From contig KN834765.1 of assembly GCA_000827265.1 (NCBI GenBank), positions 699,590 through 763,589 on the forward strand: DNA of 64,000 nucleotides, read 5' to 3'. A program made the translations under genes and the position numbers. Positions 51,446 to 63,639 of the stretch are shown here, in pieces. The notes below the pieces were generated by a model, which worked only from the letters and a program-made list of their open reading frames with translations, was not told the DNA's origin and did no database searches. The DNA is from Collybiopsis luxurians FD-317 M1 (Eukaryota; Basidiomycota; Agaricomycetes; Agaricales; Omphalotaceae). How positions within the stretch are numbered: position 1 is the stretch's first letter; every line of letters starts with the position of its first letter.

Positions 51446-54400
51446 ATGGTTGAATCTAGCTACAGAATTGAGCTTCTCAATGAAGACAATTATCTTCCAT
51501 GGAAATGCAGAGTTTTAGCCATTCTAACAGATAAAGAGCTGCTGGGTTATGTGAATGGAACTGTTCAGAGACCTATACCAGCAAGTACAACACCAGCAGC
51601 TGATGAGACAAAGAAGATCTCAGAATGGGAGAAGAATGATGGAAAGGCCCAGAGCCAGATTATATTAGCACTTGGAGATTCACAGATGGTGCACACTGCT
51701 GGTGCAAAGACTGCTGCAGAGATGTGGAGTCAAATAACAGCTGTGAAGGAATCAAGTGGAACTTTAGGAATTATGACCTACCGGCGCTGCCTCTACTGCA
51801 CTTTGGTTGATGATAACCATGACATCCCCACACACCTTAGGGAACTTCACTCCATCCAAGAACAATTACAAACTATGGGTGATACTATTCCTAATGATGA
51901 AATGGTGATGATTATTGTAACTTCACTACCAGAGAATTGGGATCAATTCACTCAAGCCTATTTTGGTGCTCAGAATGTTGCTGCCAATATAACACCTTCA
52001 ACATCCCAAACTTTTAGTGGAACACTTGGCAAGAGACTCTATCACTAGTCATGAAATAATGGCTCTAATCCTAGCTGAGGATAAGCATCTGAAGGAGAAA
52101 TCAGGATTGACATCCAATGGGGAAAGTGTATCAGCTTCAGCACTGATAAGGAAACATGGAAAGTTCACAGGTCATGGAAAGTAAAAAGGGAAATGCTATA
52201 ACTGTGGAAAACCTGGCCATATGTCTAAAGACTGCTGGGAGCCAGAAGGTGGAAAAGAAGGACAGCACCCAACCAAATTTGGTAAAGGAGGAAAAGCTCA
52301 TGGGAAACATAGGGCCAATATGGCAGATGAAAGTAATCACCAGGCTTCAAGTTTTATGGCTGCTCATAGTGAAAATCATTTTGATCCAAGATTAGGAAAA
52401 TCTGCATGGTTAGCTGATTCTGGGTGCACAACACATGTTGCAAACAACAGGGAAATGTTTACAGATTTTTCTCCAATAGATACAGCCATTATTGGTATTG
52501 GAAAGAGTGTATTATGTGCTGCAGGAAAAGGAACAGTGGTTCTACAATCCAAGATTAATGGACAAACTATCCCAATCATATTGACAAACACTCTATATGC
52601 ACCAGATGCTACAAATAACTTGCTGTCCATCTCACACACTGATGATGGAGATGGAAAGGTAGAATTCACTAAAGGAAAAGTCAGAATCTACAACAAGTAT
52701 GGTAATCTGCTTATAGATGGTGAAAAGAAGCACCACTTATATTATTTGAACAGTCAATCAAGAAGACTGGAAAGGGCTTATGCTGCAGAGAATAAACAGC
52801 AAAGCTATACCTGGCAAGAGTGGCACAGGAAATATGGACACATTGGGAACACCACTCTACAAATTTTACTAAAGGAAGGCCTTGTGGAAGGACTTACCAT
52901 TGATATGGATAGTGAATATCCAGGTGACTGTGAAGCTTGTATTCAGGCTAAAGCTCATAGAACACCATTCCCAAGGAAGGCCAGCCATCACTCAGAGAAA
53001 CCAGGAGAAGGGACTCATAGTGATCTATGGGGTCCTGCAAGAGTAAAGTCAACTGAGGGTAACCGTTATTATATATCATTCACAGATGATGCTGCTCAAA
53101 GGCCTACTGTATTTTTCCTCAAAACCAAAGAAGGAGGAGAAGTTAAAAACAAGGTTATTTTATATGTTAGATGGGTTGAGCATCAATGTGGTGTCAAACT
53201 AAAATGGATTAGAGTTGATGAAGGTAGAGAATACATCAATGCATTACTCAAATCATGGCTTGAATCAGAAGGGATAGAATTAAATCCAACAGCACCATAC
53301 TCACCATCACAAAATGGTGTATATGAAAGAATGAATAGGACATTGGTGGAACCAGCCAGAGCAATGTTATTTGCCAAGAATTTCCCACCAAGTTTATGGG
53401 AATGGGCTGTAGCCCATGCAGCTTACATTTGGAACAGATGTCCTACAAAGGCATTGGAGGGAAAAACACCTCATGAGGCTTTTACACAGGAGAAGCCAAG
53501 GGTTTCACATTTTGAGGAATTTGAAACAGATGTCTGGATTTTCAGAGAAGATGTTAAGGAATTGTCAAAATTAGATCCAAGGGCCAAGAAACACATTTTT
53601 GTGGGATATGCAGATGGACCAAAGGCAATCCATTACTATGACTGTCAAAATCATAAGGTTAAAATCTCCCGGAATTATCTGTTTGAGTCTGGAACATCAA
53701 GTAAAAAGTATCTTGATGTGACATTGTTGTATGAGGGGGAGTCTGGAGGTAATGCACAACAATCTTCATCCAACAATACAGTTTCACAGCCAGCCACTAC
53801 TACAACACAACCAAAAGTGGAATCAATGGCTGAGGTACCAGCTACCAGTGATGAGGAAACTGAAAGTGGAGAAAATGAAGACTTACCAGATACTCCTTCC
53901 AAGTCAAAGAAGCCAGCTCTACAAACTGAATATGATGACAGTCCAAATTGATTAAACACTATTCTACTCAGGAAATTAACCTGTCCTACCAAAGATCAGA
54001 ATTATAGAAAGCTTGGAAACCCAGATGCAAAAATTGACAAGGCACATCAAAGCAATTGTGCTAAACTTGCTGTTGTGGATTCAGAGACAGAATTTTTCCA
54101 ACACTATGCTTTTGCTATGTCAGTTGGAGAAACACAAATCAAAGGAGATCCTGATATTCCACAAACACTTGAAGAAGCTATGAAATCCCCTGATTGGCTG
54201 AAATGGAAAGCCGCTATACAAGAAGAGTTAAGCACCCTTGAAAAGCAAGGGACATGGACTCTGGTTGACCAATCTGAAGGTAGAAAATCTGTAGGTTGTA
54301 AATGGGTATTTGATATTAAACATGACTGCCAAGGAAATATTGAAAGGTACAAAGCAAGACTAGTTGCAAAAGGCTATTCACAGATCTCAGGGATGGATTA

Positions 54401-55686
54401 TTTTGATACATTCTCACTAGTGGTATGCCTTGAATCCCTCAGAACACTACTAGCAGTTGCTGCTGTTGACAACTTGGAAGGGAGCTTACCTACATGGAAA
54501 ATTAAAAGAAGAAGTTTATATGGCTCAACCACCAGGATATAAAGATGGAACAGAGTGTGTCTGCCACCTAAACAAGACATTATATGGACTTAAGCAGTCC
54601 AGACATGAATGGAACAAGAAATTACATGAAATCCTTGTCAAACATGGTTTCACCTGACTTGAAGTAGATCATGGAGTCTATATCTGTCGAATCAAATGTC
54701 AGTTTGTCATAATCACTGTATGGGTTGATGACCTACTACTTTTCAGCAACAGTATTCCAATGATGGATGCTGTACAGGCTGCACTCCAGAAAGAAGTTAA
54801 ATTCAAGGTCATTGGAGAACCAAAGAAGCTCATTGGAATTGAAATATACAGAGACAGGGAAAACAGAACTATTCAGATTTCACAAGAGAAGTACATTGAA
54901 GGAATCTTAAAGAGATTTGGTCATGAAGACATGAGTCCTGTCTCAATACCAATGGATCCCAATGTTATTCTAGAAAAGCATGAAGGAACTGGAAGACTCA
55001 TTGATTCAAAGAGTCATAGTTTCAGTGAACATATGGGAAGTCTGATCTGGCCCAGCTCTATATCAAGGCCAGATATCACATTTGCTGTTGCAAGAGTTGG
55101 AGCATATGCTGCCAACCCAAGTGAAACTCACTGGACAGCATTGAAAAGGATATTCAGATATCTTAAAGGCACAATCCAGAAGAGGATAACTTTTGGTATT
55201 AATCCAAAAGATAAAGTTGATTCTGTATTGGACACTTTTGGAGTGTACTCTGATGTAGATTTTACCAGTAATCCTGATGACAGGAAATCAGTTTCTGGCT
55301 ATATTTTTCTATTAGCTTATGGACCAATTGCATGGTATTCAAAGAAACAGTCTACAGTAGCACTGTCAACAACTGAAGCAGAATATTCAGCAATTACCCA
55401 AGCTACCTATGAGGCAATGTAGTTTCACAATTTCTTTTCAGCACTTGGATTTCCTCTTAACAATCCAACCCTAGTTTACTCAGATGAGGATGAACCTACT
55501 TGGATATATTCAGATAACCAGAGTGCTATCAAGTTAACACAGAATCCTCAATTTCATGCTCGATCAAAACATTTTGATATTGAGAATCATTTTATTCATG
55601 AAAAGGTGGAATCTGGAATTATTCAAGTGCAATATTGTCCAACCAATGACATGGTTGCTGACATTTTTACCAAGGCATTACCTTGA
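51446..55686 (+). pseudogene. Copia element C gag-pol polyprotein, disrupted
   Basis: Order of domains: Copia-type gag (IELLNEDNYLPWKCRVLAIL ... VTSLPENWDQF); zinc knuckle CYNCGKPGHMSKDC; protease WLADSGCTTHVANN; GAG-pre-integrase and integrase (WHRKYGHIGN, GDCEACIQAKAHRTPF, HSDLWGP, DEGREYIN, NPTAPYSPSQNGVYERMNR). Reverse transcriptase follows ([60 protein letters not shown]); RNase H (LSTTEAEYSAITQA, DNQSAIKLTQNP, DMVADIFTKALP). A 576-codon frame (52221-53951) is still open. Damage: a frame change near 52040, TAA just before the knuckle, TGA at 53949, a small deletion with frame change near 54480, TGA at 54655, TAG at 55420 and TGA at 55684. The YVDD box reads WVDD. Confidence 0.85.
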
Positions 55687-55730
55687 GTTAAACATGAAGG
55701 TTTTGTTGCTCAACTTGGGCTACTTCCAGC

Positions 55731-55741
55731 TTGAGGAGGAG
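55731..55741 (+). other. Polypurine tract of Copia element C
   Basis: TTGAGGAGGAG immediately before the TGTTGG start of the 3' LTR. This is the second-strand primer site expected in this place. Confidence 0.7.
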
Positions 55742-56031
55742 TGTTGGAGAATGTGCAAGAACATTCTAGAGTCATATTGACTCATGTACTGCAATGCACA
55801 GCAGTGCACAGCAACCTGGAAGTAAGTAGATATATAACTAGTCATTATGACTCATTGCACAGGAATGCACAGTATGTAATCAATGTAAGTCATATTAGTA
55901 GCATAGCCTTTATAACTCATGAGTCATTTGTAGTAGATAGACAGTATATAAAGGAGGCCTCAAGCCCAAGTTGGGGCAGTCTCAATTCTACTTTCCACTA
56001 TTGTCCCCCACTGCGCTATAACCTGCTAAAA
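55742..56031 (+). repeat. 3' LTR of Copia element C
   Basis: Starts TGTTGGAGAATG after the polypurine tract, holds a TATA-like GTATATAAAGGAGG near 55945, and ends in CTATAACCTGCTAAAA, which matches the truncated 5' LTR. It is about 290 nt long. No clear target duplication was identified because the 5' boundary is lost. Confidence 0.7.
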
Positions 56032-56113
56032 ATATACATTTTTTTTTCTGCCTTTCAATAGGTAGAACTGAAACAGAATAGAAATAGATTGTGGAAGTAA
56101 GATCTTATCAAAA

Positions 56114-57230
56114 TCACTGTGGCATATCTAGGTTGCCTTCCCCTGCACCCCACCCACAGTCCCCATATGATTCTCGCTGGTGATCAGAAAGTTCCTGCCA
56201 TGCATCTGCCAGGCACCAAGAAAATGCAAAAGTTAGGTTGTAGTTGGTCATTTCTCCTGTGACTGTTGTCCCATGATGATGCCTAGGATTGAATCCAAAA
56301 AGAGTGCCAGGTGCATTGATCATGACAATCCCTTTTCCAGCATCGACAAAATTTGCACCACCATATGAGGGAATTGGGACTTTTTCCCTTGCTGTAGCTG
56401 TGTCTAGATGCTTGTGTGCAACTGTAAGATTGAATGCCCAGGGAGCATAGCAATTGTCTGTATGAATCCATCTAGGGAATATTGCCAGAGATTTAGCTTA
56501 ACTCCACTAGAAATAAATGGCAGCTTACACAGAATAACCCCAAGTCAGGTAAACCTCTGGTGGTGAGCGAGAAGCACCCCCAAAGATGTACTGGAGATTG
56601 CCCATTTTGAGATGGTAGCCTTTACCTTGGTATAGAAATGATCACTTTAAGTCCAAAACCTATCAAAACACTGAAGAAAGGTTGCACACCTGGCTGTACC
56701 CATTTGCTGGCCATATGAGGAACAGAAGTATTTGCTAATTCCTCAATGATAGGCTGGGTAATTTCCATTGGCATAGTCGATAAGATAAGATTCCAGAGAA
56801 TTGCTGAGATACCAATAACATCTTCATCATGTTCAATCTTGATCCCATCAGTCAAATTTTTAATATAAGAAACACCATAAGATAGCTGTTTAGCATGAGC
56901 TGGAATATGCTGTGCCCCCTGTGTAAGGGAAAACTGAGCCATATGACCTTCATGGTTTGGCTGCCAAAGAGATCCAAAAATATTTGTCAGGCCAGAAACA
57001 GAACCAAAGTAAGCAAAGAGATAAGCTTAGCCATACCTGGACATTTTGCCTGACATTGCAGGCATACTCTATAACTTCCTCCATATACTGGTAAAGCATT
57101 TCTGAGTGTGTTGCAGGCTGTAGCTTAGCATTGGCAGTCCTAGGCTGTGGTGGAGATTGGGCAACATTTCATATTGCAATAAAATCAATGTTTTCCTGAC
57201 AAAACTTCTTAGGATCTAAAAAACCATCCC
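56114..57230 (-). pseudogene. Spliced gene with dioxygenase-like HxD...H pattern, 5' truncated
   Basis: Not recognised with certainty. Four exons splice cleanly on the minus strand. Exon 1 (from about 57230) holds DPKKFCQENIDFIAI, a TGA, then NVAQSPPQPRTANAKLQ and MEEVIEYACNVRQNVQ. Exon 2 reads PNHEGHMAQFSLTQGAQHI, YGVSYIKNLTDGIKIEHDED, EITQPIIEELANTSVPHMAS. Exon 3 reads GKGYHLKMGNLQYIFGGASR, YLTWGYSV. Exon 4 reads WIHTDNCYAPWAFNLTVAHK, YGGANFVDAGKGIVMINAPG, TLFGFNPRHHHGTTVTGEMT, ending GWGAGEGNLDMPQ. HTD followed about 70 residues later by a His cluster in a Gly/Pro-rich beta-type sequence resembles the Fe(II) site of 2-oxoglutarate dioxygenases. The usual 2OG-binding Arg is not evident. The gene has no start and stops at the Gypsy LTR. 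Confidence 0.5.
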
Positions 57231-57244
57231 AGGATTAAGGACTA

Positions 57245-57750
57245 TGTTACGATCATACATTCTAGGACTAGCCGGATTGGCCCCGACCCAATTTGATCTG
57301 ATAATCCTCAGGTTTAGGAGTTAAGATTCTTCTATTCTTTTCTTTTTGTTTTTCTTTGACAATTATGCTTCATTACTAAGTACGAAGATTACAATAGATA
57401 TTGTATTGGATACTTATCAGTCAAATCGGTTAGTTACGAAAACAATTACTTTTGTCTTCTTATTGTATTCAGTAACTAGGTACTTAGATATATAATCTGT
57501 AGACTAGTATACAGTACTTCAGTTTCGAAATTAACTTGGATTCTCTATTATTCTCTCTCGGCTCTGTTCCGGCTCCGACTCAATTCTATTACTTCAAACT
57601 ACATCTGAAATCCTTCTTACCCTCATTCGTTTGGACTCACAACCATAGTGAGGATGTTGTTAATAACAGCGTCAATAGTCCACAATTTGAATCGGCTGAT
57701 ATCCTTCCAGTTCCATCAGCCGACCCGGTTCGCATACTCCTAACAGTATT
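57245..57750 (+). repeat. Gypsy 5' LTR (approximate right edge)
   Basis: Starts TGTTACGATCATAC, a typical Ty3/Gypsy LTR opening, and holds an AGATATATAATCTG TATA-like segment near 57487. The right edge lies somewhere between the TAACA near 57740 and the gag ATG at 57783. I could not identify a primer site. No second copy is visible before the window ends. Confidence 0.5.
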
Positions 57751-57782
57751 TCAAAACTCAACTTGCTATTGTTGTATTAACT

Positions 57783-59660
57783 ATGTATCAAAGACTTAGA
57801 GATTTACCTCATAGGACTCAACAAAGGAATGTACAACAACAATCAGTTCCAGAAGAACAACCTGAAACTGAAAATCCATTTGTTACAAATTCTCAATCTT
57901 TTGCTCCATTCACAGAATCAATTTTGGCCGCAGGGACTCTTCGAACCTGAACAATGGGTTTTGCTCCAACTACAGTTTCAGCTGTGTCGCCTCTCACAAA
58001 TATTAATTTCCCAGAAGTGACTAGCATGGGTCAAGAAACTTATTTCAATGAGTTGGGAGAACAAATTATTATTAATACTCCGCGTCAGTTGACTATTGCA
58101 CTGACACTGACTTGTCCCTTGCAACCAATTCGATCTCTGACTTTGGACACTCAGGTGTATTTATCACATTCTCAAGAGAAAAGATGTGCTACAGCACCAT
58201 TTGTTCCTACCAATACACCAGCTCAACTCTCCAAACCAAGAACACCACAACAACCCTCTTTTGAACCTACCACTGAACCGGCCGATAATGATCCTGAAGG
58301 TCAACTGGGAGAAGAAGATCCTGAAGATGAAGATTAGAATCCTGACGCAGGCAGCGGTGGAGGGGGTGGTGGTGATGGAGACAATGGTAATGGTGGTGGT
58401 GGAGGCGGCAGAGGACCTCCTGGTGGTGGACCACCCAGCGGTGGACTTCCTAGTCCATCGGGTCCAAGGTCTCCGGATCCGCAAAGACCTGGAAACTTAG
58501 ATGAAGGACAGGTGTTGACTTTCTTTCAACAAATGGGCACTGGAATGAATGCCCTTACAACCATTTTGAACAATATGAATAATCAGTTGCCTGATTCCAA
58601 CTCAGGAAAGACTAGGGTAAAAGACCCTGATGTCTTTGACAGCTCTGATCCTCAGAAACTGAGGACTTTCCTTGTTTCATTATCCTTTGTCTTTTTGGAT
58701 CGCCCTAGCTACTTCACTGAATCTTGGAAAATTAACTATACCTTGTCATACCTTGGTGGTATGGCTTGGGAATGGTTCGAACCGGATATCATTAATCTGG
58801 ATCCGCACAACCCTCCGGCTTGGACCTATAGTTTTCAAGCTCTGGTTAAAGAGCTTCAAGACAATTTCAGCTTATACGATGCCATGAGCAAAGCCAAAGA
58901 CAGGATCTATTACCTGAAGATGAAGGATTCGGAACTGATTCAGAAATACAATACTCAGTTCAATATGCTTGCGGCTTCAACCAGCTGGAATGTCAATGCA
59001 TTATGGTGGGCATACAAACATGGTATTGCTAACTGTCTCAAGGCAGATATGCGTACAGTGAATCTGGCACCTCGGACATTTGCTGAGTATCAATCTATTG
59101 CATTGGAACTTGATAATCAATACTGGCAGTTTGAAGAGCAGAAGAAATGAGACAATCAGTCAGCCTCGGCTTCAACTGATACATGTAGTAAAGGTCAAAA
59201 AAGTGGTAACACCAATACCAATAAAACTATGACAACCAATCCTCCTTCCACTAATCAACCCAGCTCTTCGAACAACCAATTCCATTTTACGGTTAATAAC
59301 CCCAGTGGAAAGAGTAATCAATCCACTAATTCTTCAGCTTCTACACCTCTGAAACAGTCAAACTATTCCAACTGACTTGGTACCGATGGACACTTATCCA
59401 AGGAAGAAAGGAATAGGTGTATGAAGAACAACTTATGTTTGTTTTGCAGTGGCAAGCATTGAATAGCTGATTGTGATAAATGAAAGGCTAACAAAGCTGC
59501 TCGAGGAAGAGCAGCCACTCCCTCTACCACTCAGCTTGTAAATCCAACTACGGAACTGACTGCTTCGGCTCCAAAAATGGAAAAATAGTCTGCAGCTCCT
59601 GTAATCCAGTATGAAGCAGGAGTTGTGTTGACCTGGTTTGTACCTATCCAGGGGAAGTAA
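57783..59660 (+). pseudogene. Gypsy gag, disrupted by premature stops
   Basis: One frame from ATG 57783 to TAA 59658, without frameshift. It contains a Pro/Glu-rich N-terminal part, a Gly/Pro-rich linker (GGGGGRGPPGGGPPSGGLPS), and the retrotransposon gag domain (DVFDSSDPQKLRTFLVSLSF, YLGGMAWEWFEPDI, FQALVKELQDNFSLYDA, YNTQFNMLAASTSWN). A zinc knuckle follows, LCLFCSGKH then a stop then IADC. In-frame stops: TGA at 57948, 59148, 59373, 59460 and 59481; TAG at 58335 and 59586. The absence of indels shows recent decay by point mutation. Confidence 0.85.
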
Positions 59661-62600
59661 TATTAAACGCGTCCACTCTTTCCAATACTAAAAAATCTTT
59701 TCTTATTGAACTCTCAACCAATATACTTATCAAAAATCTGATAGACACTATTTCTATTCTCAATTTTGATTCTTTACTTGATTCTGGTTCTACTGATTGC
59801 TTTATTGATTCAAAGTTCGTTTCTGAGAACAATATACTGATGATACCGATTTCTTCACCTATCAATCTTCGACTCTTCGATGGTCCATTTTTGTCGAAAC
59901 CGATATCGGCCTATGTGCCGCTTCGGGTTTGTTTTCCAACTGATGATACGCTTCTTTTGGACTTTTATGTCACACCTTTGGATTCTTCATGTAAACCAGT
60001 TTTAGGTTATAGTTTTCTATCCCAATACAATCTGTTGATTGACTGGGTATCAAAAACACTTACTTTCCAAAACCTTGACAATGAAGAATTACTGACATCT
60101 TTTTCTTCCGATTCTGTAGATACAGAAACTGAAGGAACCGATTTGCAGCCAACTACGCTGGTCAATTCTAGTTTCCAAAAAGTGAAATCTAGAAAATCTA
60201 GGAAGACTCATTCTTCACACTATCGTCATCTCGCTCGGCCGTACTCTGACCGATTTCCTTATGAACCTATCTATTCTTATCCCACAATTGCTCATATGGC
60301 TTCACGACTAGATTCTGATATTGACATTGCCCTTATCGGCGCCGTTCCATTCTATCATGCTTGCAAGATGGCAAAAATGGAACCTATACTGATGTACGCC
60401 ATACCTTCAGAAGTTGCAGCACAATCAGCAAAAAATTGGGCCCGACTTCAATCGATTACTCCAAAATTCCCAAGGAGTATCATGACTATGGTGATGTATT
60501 CGATGAAATAGAATCAGAAGTGTTACCCGAGCATAGGCCCTATGACTTAAAGATTGATCTTGAAGAAGGTGCGGAACTGCCTATCGGCCAGATTTACCCT
60601 CTTTCTCCCAAGGAACTTGCAGCGCTACAGGAATTCCTTGACAAACAACTAGCAACTGGAGCTATAGAACCATCCTTGTCACCTCATGGAGCACCAGTTC
60701 TATTTGTACTGAAGAAGGACGGCTCACTTTGGCTCTGTGTTGATTTCTGAGGTCTAAACAAAATTACAAAAAAAGACCGATACCCGCTGCCACTCATTTC
60801 CGATCTCCTTGATGCTCCCAGAAAAGCAAATATCTATACAAAACTTGACTTAGCTCATGCATATCACCTAGTACAAATTGCTGCTGGTGATGAATGGAAG
60901 ACCACATTCCAGACCCGATACGGCTCCTATGAATGGAAGGTTATGCAATTCAGTCTCACTAACGCCCCGGCCGCTTTTCAACGATTCATTAACAATGTAT
61001 TCAAGGACCTACTGGACATATGTGTCATAGTATACTTGGACGACATTCTAATCTATTCTGAGGATGTTGAAACACATACCGAGCAAGTACAAGAGGTTTT
61101 GCATCAGCTCTGACAAAACAAGCTTTATTGCAATCCAGCAAAATGCGAGTTCGGAGTCGACACAGTTGAGTATCTTGGTTACATTCTTTCACCTGAAGGA
61201 TTGACTATGGCCAAGGATAAAATCAAAACCATTCTGGAATGGCCGACACCTCGGAAAGTCAAGGACATTCAATCCTTCTTAGGGTTTGCAAATTTCTACC
61301 GACATTTCATATTTAACTATAGCAATATTGTCCTGCCGATGAATCAGCTTACTCGGAAGGGTGTCATTTGGAATTGGTCAAACAATTGCCAAGAAGCATT
61401 TGAAGCCTTAAAATATGCATTTACACATGCGCCGATACTAGCCCATTGGGAACCAAATCAACCGCTTATAGTTGAAACTGACACATCCGACTATGCTCTT
61501 GCCACTATACTTTCAATCTGAACAGCCAATGAAGAAATTCATCCAGTCACTTTCCTCTCCTGGACTTTTCAAGCTGCAGAAATCAACTATAATATGCATG
61601 ATAAAGAACTATTGGCTATCTTCAAGGTGTTTAAAGCCTGGCGGCATTACTTGGAAGGTTCTGGTACTCCAATTGATGTCATTACCGACTACAAAAATCT
61701 AGAGTATTTTTCATCTACAAAAATATTAACATGTCGGCAAGTCCAGTGGTCCAAATATCTACACCAATTCAATATGGTAATTCAGTTCTGACCTGGTAAA
61801 CTTGGGACAAAACTGGACTCAATCACTAGACGTTGGGATGTCTACCCTAAAGAGGGGGATATTGGCTACGCGCAAGTAAATCCACAGAATTTTAGACCTA
61901 TATTCACTAATGAACATCTATCGGCTTCACTTCGAGCTACATTCTTAGAAGGCCCAATCCTTAGAGCCTCAGTTGTAATAGACTTCAATAAACTTCATAC
62001 TGACATTTGGAATGCACTCCTGCTCAATCCTGAATCGGTAGTTGGTCTACAACTAGCTCAAGACCCTACTAAACCACATTGGTTTATGGGTCAGGATGGA
62101 CTCCTTCAACTCGACAACTGAATCTATGTGCTGAATCATGGTGACCTTTGTTTACAAATACTCTGATTCTTTCATGATCATCCACTATCAGGACACTTTG
62201 GTCAGAATCGGATACTAGATTCTATTCGAAGGCAATATACTTGGCCTAAGATTAGGACTTTTGTTTGCGATTATGTGGCTTCTTGTACAGTTTGTGGACA
62301 GAATAAGGCTCAGAGACACCAACCTTATGGCTTACTCAAACCCTTACCGGTGCTGATCTGACTGTGGGATTCCATATCTATGGATTTCATTGAACAACTT
62401 CTGGATTCTAACAGCTATACTGCTATATTAGTAGTGGTGGACTGTGCCTCGAAACAAGCCATTTTCATTCTGACCGATGACAAAATCACTTCCGAATGAC
62501 TCACTCAACTTTTCATTATTCATGTTTTTTCTAAGCATGGAGTTCCTAGTCATGTCACTTCTGATTGCGGATCTGAATTCATTTCTGCTTTCTTTCACGC

Positions 62601-63456
62601 TCTTGGTCAAGCATTACATATGGAGCTTCACTATACTTTGGGTTACCATCCCAAAGCTGACAGTCAAACTGAATGAGTTAATCAAACTCTCAAACAGTAC
62701 ATCCGAATCTATTGTTCTTATCAACAGGATGACTGGTCAGATCTGTTATCAGTTGCCAAATTTGCTTATAACAATGCTCCTAATGCTTCAACTGGGATAT
62801 CACCTTTCTTTGCTAATAAAGGTTATCATCTGAACCTATTGGTTCAACCGGAAGTCAACATTCGATCAGACTTGGCTTGAGACTTTATTGTCAATCTTGA
62901 TGAGCTTCATACTTACCTTCAGGACAAGATTGTTAATGCACAAAAGAAGTATAAGGAACAAGCTGATAGGAAACAGATTGCAGCTCCTGATTTTCCAATC
63001 AGCTCTGAAGTATTTGTGCTTGCAAAACATATCAAGTCTACTCGACTGACCAAAAAGTTTTCCAAACATTATCTTGGTCCTTTCAAAGTTGTTGAAAAAA
63101 TCAGTTCTCTATCCTACAAACTAGAGCTTCCTGAATACCTTCATTGTATTCATCCAGTATTCCATGTTTCTCAACTCGAACTGTCACTACCGAACCTGAT
63201 TCTGAATCAAACTCAGTCACCTCCTCCTTCAGTAGAAGTCGAAGGTGAAGAAGAATACTTTGTGGCTGAAGTATTAGATTCAAAAATCAACCGTCGGTTC
63301 CGACGTTGTCCACTATGATACTTCGTTAGATGGGCTGGATATGAAGGTACAGATGAAGAGTACTCATGGATTGCTGCTGATGACATTCACACTGATGAAC
63401 TGATACCAGCTTTTCACCTTCGGTATCCTGATAAGCCGGGACCATTGGGGACTTAG
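59661..63456 (+). pseudogene. Gypsy pol (PR-RT-RNase H-INT-chromodomain), disrupted
   Basis: Protease: LLDSGSTDCFID near 59770, in one frame. A frame change between 60361 and 60480 leads to the RT frame, which is then open to the natural TAG at 63454. [77 protein letters not shown]. RNase H: FLGFANFYRHF, ETDTSDYALATILS. Integrase: HDHPLSGHFGQNR, TWPKIRTFVCDYVASCTVCG, SISMDFIEQLL, and GYHPKADSQTE with its stop. C-terminal chromodomain-like region: HPVFHVSQLE, YFVRWAGYEGTDEEYSWIA. Eleven premature stops in this frame are all TGA (60748, 61111, 61519, 61789, 62119, 62164, 62359, 62497, 62674, 62878, 63316). Confidence 0.9.
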
Positions 63457-63639
63457 AAACTTTCTTAACTTTTAACTGATTTCGGTCGATCCGTTCTTTT
63501 CATATTTCTTTTCACTTTTCATTTTATTCTTTTCTTTTCTTTTCTTAATTGATTTTCACTCAAAATTTTCTACAAGAAATTTTTTTCTATCTATGTACAA
63601 TTCAAAAAACTACAGCCAATACCGATTGGTCCATTCCTT
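63457..63639. other. T-rich stretch after Gypsy pol
   Basis: CTTTT repeats and an AT-rich stretch between the end of pol and the antisense zinc-cluster frame. No polypurine tract or LTR start (TGTTACG) is found here, so the element does not end at this point. Confidence 0.5.

Noticed and set aside
57783..63456. TGA as a sense codon (alternative genetic code) in the Gypsy element
   Set aside because: The TGA codons sit at positions where related elements have Arg and not Trp, and all host genes in the window use the standard code.
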